From assembly GCA_938038825.1 (NCBI GenBank), contig CALHST010000219.1, positions 1-16,038 of the forward strand: a DNA stretch of 16,038 bases. The letters are read 5' to 3'. Under the pieces are notes generated by a model. The model was not told where the DNA came from. It worked only from the letters and a program-made list of their open reading frames with translations, and ran no database searches. The stretch's first letter is position 1. The number at the start of each line of letters is the position of its first letter. Both the position numbers and the translations under genes were made by a program. Origin of the DNA: an uncultured Paracoccaceae bacterium. Its GTDB lineage: Bacteria > Pseudomonadota > Alphaproteobacteria > Rhodobacterales > Rhodobacteraceae. Positions 11,934 through 16,038 of the stretch are shown piece after piece.

Positions 11934-13046
11934 GTGACGCATCTGTTTGCAGCTGTGTTTGCAGTTGGTTTGGTCGCTGCCTTTGCGGGATCCCCTGCTT
12001 TTGCGCAGACGCCGCGTGACTGCGTGGCCGCGCAAATGTCCGCCATGGGATTTTCGCCGAGTGCGGATACATGGACGGACCTTAAGCGCGCAGCCATACG
12101 ATACCGCGAACAAGCCCCCCCCGACATTGAATCAGAACTCCCCCCGTTTTCTGCGCGTGCGGCGTTGGCATGGTGTCGGATTCTTGGGCAAAAGATCCCG
12201 GACTTGGCACAGCATTGGCCTGTGAATGCGGATCCCTTGATCTTTACAGACAGCGACGCAGCAGTTGCACAGGCAGCTTTGCTCGCTGGGCAAAAACGGG
12301 TCCGTAAGTTCATGCAAACGGAATACGGGATCGTTTTGGCGGGTCGATACGCAGTGGCGGCGGCAGAAACAGATCGAGTCCTGATGCGCATGGTCAACAA
12401 GGCGTTGCGCAATCAAGGCAAGCGGGGCGGGCGTTTGAACACAGACGTGTCCCGGTTTTGCAATGATCGCCGTGTTGGGGGATTTGCCGGGCGGCATTTC
12501 ATCGGGTTGTGTTGGCCACCAGCACTCGAGGGTGAGCCGCGCTATGATCATCTTTTGCGCTCTGGACTGCTGCCCGTTTTGGCACATGAAATGATGCATC
12601 AAGCACAATATGAGCTGACAAATGATATTCCCAGCCAGCGTATGCCGGATGGATCCGACTTTTTGCTGGGCCCGGCATGGATGGTCGAAGGTGCCGCCGA
12701 ATATTTAGAGTTGCAATTTGTAACGGGGCCGATTGCCTTTGAAGGCACTGCCTTATTCAACTTGCAGTCTTCTGCGCGGCGCACTCAGGTGAAGTTGCGT
12801 GATTTACGTCAATCCGGTGCTGTCTCGGGGGGGCGGGCCTATGGCACCGCGCGCTTTGCAGCCGTGTTATTGGCGCAAAAACATGGGGGACGGGCGTTGT
12901 TTGACTATTTTACTGCGCTGGGCACCACATTAGATCGGGACCAAGCGTTTCAAGAGGTGTTTGGCCAGCCGATGGCGGAATTCGAACAGGAATTTGAAAC
13001 GCTGAGGCGTGATTTTGGATTGGCAGAAGCATATGGGGCGAAGTGA
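11934..13046 (+). CDS. Secreted HExxH zinc metallopeptidase-like protein
   Basis: A 370-residue protein from GTG 11934, preceded at 7 bases by an AGGGTGG Shine-Dalgarno-like stretch; another GTG at 11925 is too close to it. The signal peptide runs MTHLFAAVFAVGLVAAFAGS to an AFA cleavage site near residue 24. The zinc site is LAHEMMHQAQ (His218, Glu219, His222), followed 30 residues on by AWMVEGAAEYLEL, where Glu252 or Glu256 is a likely third ligand; this arrangement is that of the peptidase MA-like gluzincins. The C-terminal part (RAYGTARFAAVLLAQKHGGRALFDYFTAL...FEQEFETLRRDF) is helical, as in those proteins. Cysteines at 30, 81, 176 and 193 may form disulfides. Substrate is unknown; periplasmic location is inferred. 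Its stop overlaps the PhzF start by one base. Confidence 0.78.
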   Translation: MTHLFAAVFAVGLVAAFAGSPAFAQTPRDCVAAQMSAMGFSPSADTWTDLKRAAIRYREQAPPDIESELPPFSARAALAWCRILGQKIPDLAQHWPVNADPLIFTDSDAAVAQAALLAGQKRVRKFMQTEYGIVLAGRYAVAAAETDRVLMRMVNKALRNQGKRGGRLNTDVSRFCNDRRVGGFAGRHFIGLCWPPALEGEPRYDHLLRSGLLPVLAHEMMHQAQYELTNDIPSQRMPDGSDFLLGPAWMVEGAAEYLELQFVTGPIAFEGTALFNLQSSARRTQVKLRDLRQSGAVSGGRAYGTARFAAVLLAQKHGGRALFDYFTALGTTLDRDQAFQEVFGQPMAEFEQEFETLRRDFGLAEAYGAK

Positions 13047-13915
13047 TGGCCATTGAATTTGATTGGGTGGATGCCTTTGCAGACCGTGCTTTTGGCGGCA
13101 ATGGATGTGCAGTGTTGCATGGCGGTGCGGATTTGCCGGACACGACATGCATGAATGTGGTGCGTGAGACGTCCTTGGTGGAATGCACTTACACGGGGCC
13201 TTCGGACATCGCGGATATGCGTGTCCGGTACTTTTTGGCGAGCCGAGAAATCCCCTTTGCAGGTCATCCAACAATTGCCACTGTCGCGGCGATGCGCCAC
13301 CGGGGCCTGATCGCGGATGGGGCCCTGACCTTGGAAACTTTGGCAGGGGTGATCCCGGTTTCTGTCAAAGGGGATCATGTGTCGATGGTTCAGGTTGCGC
13401 CTGATTTTGGGACAATGGTGCCCAAAGACATTGTTGCCGCTGCTGTGGGGTTAGAGCCGGGTGACATTGTGGCAGAGCCGCAGATTGTGTCGACCGGTCT
13501 GGCATTCTGCATCACTGTATTGAAATCACGCGACGCACTGGAACGCGCCGCATTGAATGCCGAGGGTTTGGCGCAGTACTTCCGCTATGTGAACGCGCCG
13601 GGAACAGACATGATGGAACCGTTCCTTGTGGTACAAGACGGTGCGACATCCGCAGCGGACACATATTCGCGCTTGTTGCTGGCACCACCCAGCCCACCGG
13701 AAGACCCGTTCACGGGATCCGCGACAGGGGCCATGGCGTCCTATCTGTGGGCCAACGGATTGATCGACTCGCCTCGGTTTGTGGCTGAACAAGGCCACGG
13801 GATGGGACGACCCGGCCAAGCCGATGTCGAAGTTCTGGGTCCGCGCGATCAGATCGAAGGCGTGCGGGTGTCGGGCAAAGGCTATGTGCTGATGTCAGGC
13901 CAGATGCACCTGTAA
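13046..13915 (+). CDS. PhzF family isomerase/epimerase-like protein
   Basis: A 289-residue protein of the diaminopimelate-epimerase fold. PhzF itself isomerises an intermediate of phenazine synthesis, but most family members, including this one, have unknown substrates. Domain marks are the start MAIEFDWVDAFADRAFGGNG, the probable catalytic Glu46 in SLVECTY (the counterpart of the usual SETTF), REIPFAGHPTIATV (68-81) in the N-terminal half and DPFTGSATGAMASYLW in the C-terminal half. No phenazine genes are present. ATG 13046 overlaps the metallopeptidase stop as TGATG, so translation is coupled; a GTG directly before it is in frame. It is convergent with hrpB, with 3 bases between stops. Intact length and both halves are present. 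Confidence 0.92.
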   Translation: MAIEFDWVDAFADRAFGGNGCAVLHGGADLPDTTCMNVVRETSLVECTYTGPSDIADMRVRYFLASREIPFAGHPTIATVAAMRHRGLIADGALTLETLAGVIPVSVKGDHVSMVQVAPDFGTMVPKDIVAAAVGLEPGDIVAEPQIVSTGLAFCITVLKSRDALERAALNAEGLAQYFRYVNAPGTDMMEPFLVVQDGATSAADTYSRLLLAPPSPPEDPFTGSATGAMASYLWANGLIDSPRFVAEQGHGMGRPGQADVEVLGPRDQIEGVRVSGKGYVLMSGQMHL

Positions 13916-13918
13916 GCA

Positions 13919-16038
13919 TCACTGTTTGCGGGGTTTCGCACGCAACGTGGGATCCGCTTGGGTGGGGTCTTCGGGCCAGGGATGTTTGGGATAACGCCCT
14001 CGCATATCCTTGCGCACGTCCGCATAAGAGCTTTGCCAAAACCCCGGAATATCCAACGTCGTTTGAACCGGGCGTTTGGCGGGGGACAGCAAAGTAACCT
14101 TCAAAGGTTGCCCGGCGATTGTTGGGTGCCGCGTCGTGCCAAACATCTCTTGCAGGCGCACCGAAATTTCGGGGATCTCTTGTCCGTAATCGACTGGAAC
14201 AGCGCGGCCAAGCGGAGTGGTGAAACTGGGCGGTACTTGGGAATCAAGGACCTGCATCTGGGGCCAGTCCAACATCGCGCGCAAGGCAGGCAGGATATCA
14301 AACCCAAACCAATCCCCCTTGGTGCGCAGGCCTGACACGTGGGGCAACAGCCAGGTTTCCAGATTGGCCATCAAGGTTTCGTCATCCATCCCGGGTAAGT
14401 CGATTCCCCCGGCGCGCCCAAGGGCCACACGAGCCCGAAACCGGTCCGCACCTGCCGTGGGGCGCAAGCCAAGGTAGCGCACGCCGTCAAGGAAAGCTGT
14501 GGCAATCGCCTCGGACGGGGCGTCTTTCCAGATTTGATCTTGCAAGGGAATGGCCCCAAACCGTTCTTGGCGACGCGCCACCACCCGATCATCCCGGCGG
14601 GACCACTCACACATGGCGTGCCATACGATTTGATCGGCGAACAGCGCGCGCAATCCGCTTTCGGTGATGGGAACGGCTTGGCGAATGCGGGCATCGCGTC
14701 GGTCGCCATCCAAATCTGTTGTCACCAAAAGGCGTTGGCCGCTTAAACCATCGCCATCGTGAAAATGCGCCCCTTTGCCGCCGGACAACAGGTAGCGCGG
14801 CGCATCTCCCTTGCGGCGCAATCCGACGCGATCTGGATAGGCTAGGGCGGCCATCTCGCCAATATCCAATGCGTTGGCTTTGGTGTCTTTACAAAGGGCG
14901 GACAACCGTTTGCTTTCCGTTTTTATGCGCGCGGCAACTGGGCCTGACAGCCCTTGGCGCAGGGCAGTCACACGACGGGCCAGATCGCTGCCAGCGTCCG
15001 GCATGGGGTCGCGTTCAGACAACAACGCGGCCAGTACGGCTGCTTGGGGCCCGGCGCGCGACAGCATATGTGCAAGGCGCGGGTGCAGGGGCAATTTGCT
15101 AAGGGTTTTGCCGTGGGGTGTGATCCGCCCTGCATCGTCCAACGCATCCAACATGTGCAGCACCGATTGCGCCTCGCCGTAGTTGCCTGCGTTGGGTTGA
15201 TCCAGAAACGCCAGATCTTGGGGGGCCGCTCCCCATTGCGCCAGTTCCAGAACAAGTGGCGCCAAGTCTGCAGTTTCAATCTCCGGGGGCGCAAAGGCCG
15301 CCATCGCGCCTTCTTCGCCTTTGCTCCACAACCGATAACAGGTGCCGGGCCCCACACGACCTGCGCGCCCGGTGCGCTGGGTGGCTTCGGCGCGACTGCA
15401 ACGTTCTGTGACAAGGCGTGACATACCCGAGGCAGGATCAAATCGGGCACGCCGGGCGCGCCCTGCATCCACGACGATGGAAATGTCGGGCAAGGTTAAC
15501 GAGGTTTCCGCAATGGCAGATGCCAAAACCACTTTGCGCCCTTGAGTAATAGGCTGAGTGGCCCGCCGTTGGTCTTGGAAGGGAAGTGCGCCGTAAAGGG
15601 GCAAGAGCACGCAATCTTGTGGTAAGCGGGGTTTCAACGCAGACAGGGCACGTCTGATCTCGGGTTCCCCCGGAAGGAACGCAAGAATTCCGCCATCGCC
15701 GGACCGTGCGGCAATGTCGACCAGATTATGAAAGGCAGGTTCCCATCGCGACGCGCCCAAAGGTTTGGGCAAGTTCACCACATCAACCGGAAAGCTCCGC
15801 CCTTCAGAGGTCAGGATCGGGGCCGAGATGAGGTCCGCCACAGGGGCCGCATCCAGCGTCGCGGACATGACCAGCAGTTGCAGATCGTCGCGCAAGGCCC
15901 CGGCCACATCAAGGCACAGCGCCAGACCAAGGTCCGCAGTGAGGGAGCGTTCGTGAAATTCGTCAAAAATCACGAGTCCGACACCGGGCAAGTCCGCGTT
16001 TGATTGCAGCATCCGGGTCAGGATGCCTTCGGTCACCA
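13919..16038 (-). CDS. hrpB: ATP-dependent helicase HrpB (5' end cut by window edge)
   Basis: At least 706 residues, open to the right window edge. It is a DEAH-box helicase of the HrpB type, presumed to unwind RNA with ATP in the cytoplasm; its cellular role is poorly known. Counting from the GTG codon at 16036, the Walker B/DEAH motif is DEFH at 25-28 (DEFHERS is usual for HrpB), motif III is SAT at 58-60, and motif VI is QRTGRAGR at 220-227, followed by a winged-helix/ratchet region and an HrpB-type C-terminal domain (DQIWKDAPSEAIATAFLDG..., WLLPHVSGL..., and the very C-terminal GRYPKHPWPEDP signature). The Walker A motif and about 100 N-terminal residues lie outside the window. The codon at 16036 is an internal valine (GTG), not a start. 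Confidence 0.96.
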   Translation of the reverse strand, partial: VTEGILTRMLQSNADLPGVGLVIFDEFHERSLTADLGLALCLDVAGALRDDLQLLVMSATLDAAPVADLISAPILTSEGRSFPVDVVNLPKPLGASRWEPAFHNLVDIAARSGDGGILAFLPGEPEIRRALSALKPRLPQDCVLLPLYGALPFQDQRRATQPITQGRKVVLASAIAETSLTLPDISIVVDAGRARRARFDPASGMSRLVTERCSRAEATQRTGRAGRVGPGTCYRLWSKGEEGAMAAFAPPEIETADLAPLVLELAQWGAAPQDLAFLDQPNAGNYGEAQSVLHMLDALDDAGRITPHGKTLSKLPLHPRLAHMLSRAGPQAAVLAALLSERDPMPDAGSDLARRVTALRQGLSGPVAARIKTESKRLSALCKDTKANALDIGEMAALAYPDRVGLRRKGDAPRYLLSGGKGAHFHDGDGLSGQRLLVTTDLDGDRRDARIRQAVPITESGLRALFADQIVWHAMCEWSRRDDRVVARRQERFGAIPLQDQIWKDAPSEAIATAFLDGVRYLGLRPTAGADRFRARVALGRAGGIDLPGMDDETLMANLETWLLPHVSGLRTKGDWFGFDILPALRAMLDWPQMQVLDSQVPPSFTTPLGRAVPVDYGQEIPEISVRLQEMFGTTRHPTIAGQPLKVTLLSPAKRPVQTTLDIPGFWQSSYADVRKDMRGRYPKHPWPEDPTQADPTLRAKPRKQ

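Noticed and set aside
13046..13915. PhzF homologue as evidence for phenazine biosynthesis
   Set aside because: No other phenazine genes are nearby, and PhzF-fold proteins are widespread outside that pathway.

Overview
The window reads as chromosome from an alphaproteobacterium of the Rhodobacterales, most likely the marine Roseobacter group. This rests on gene families and regulatory style, not on a database search. Pointers are a DUF2161 PD-(D/E)XK-like protein, a phnM standing alone, purE-purK beside a YdcH/DUF465 gene, an Hsp20-DUF1150 pair, and a CIRCE-controlled groESL. Coding density is high, and no insertion sequences, tRNA, rRNA, phage or CRISPR signals were seen. The left edge cuts an MmcQ/YjbR gene near its 3' end and the right edge cuts hrpB near its 5' end.

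Layout: 1-2061 holds an MmcQ/YjbR gene (-) and a DUF2161 gene (+), divergent around a perfect 10-bp inverted repeat, then a TraB/GumN gene (-) convergent with DUF2161. 2062-4448 is the groESL operon: a vegetative-type promoter, a CIRCE operator, hairpins in the leader and between the cistrons, and a strong terminator. A long imperfect palindrome follows (4473-4520). 4615-6752 carries three plus-strand genes: a small secreted orphan with a TTG start, a secreted von Willebrand A protein, and an EamA/DMT transporter preceded by a 19-codon leader ORF. 6766-9125 has a Nudix hydrolase (-) divergent from an alpha/beta-hydrolase that overlaps phnM by 14 bases. 9225-11056 is a minus-strand block of YdcH, purE and purK. 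11125-13915 is a plus-strand cluster: hsp20, DUF1150, an HExxH metallopeptidase and a PhzF-like protein. hrpB (-) closes the window, convergent with the PhzF gene.

The most notable signal is upstream of hsp20. A good heat-shock sigma (RpoH/sigma-32) promoter match is followed by a roughly 60-nt leader that folds into two hairpins. The second hairpin buries the Shine-Dalgarno in pairing with a UCGCU motif carrying an extra G, which is the signature of ROSE RNA thermometers. The window therefore appears to hold two chaperone systems under different heat-shock logic: HrcA/CIRCE repression for groESL, and RpoH transcription plus translational temperature sensing for hsp20. No wholly new multigene system is evident. 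The other interesting items are small regulatory elements, start-site choices and uncharacterised gene neighbourhoods.
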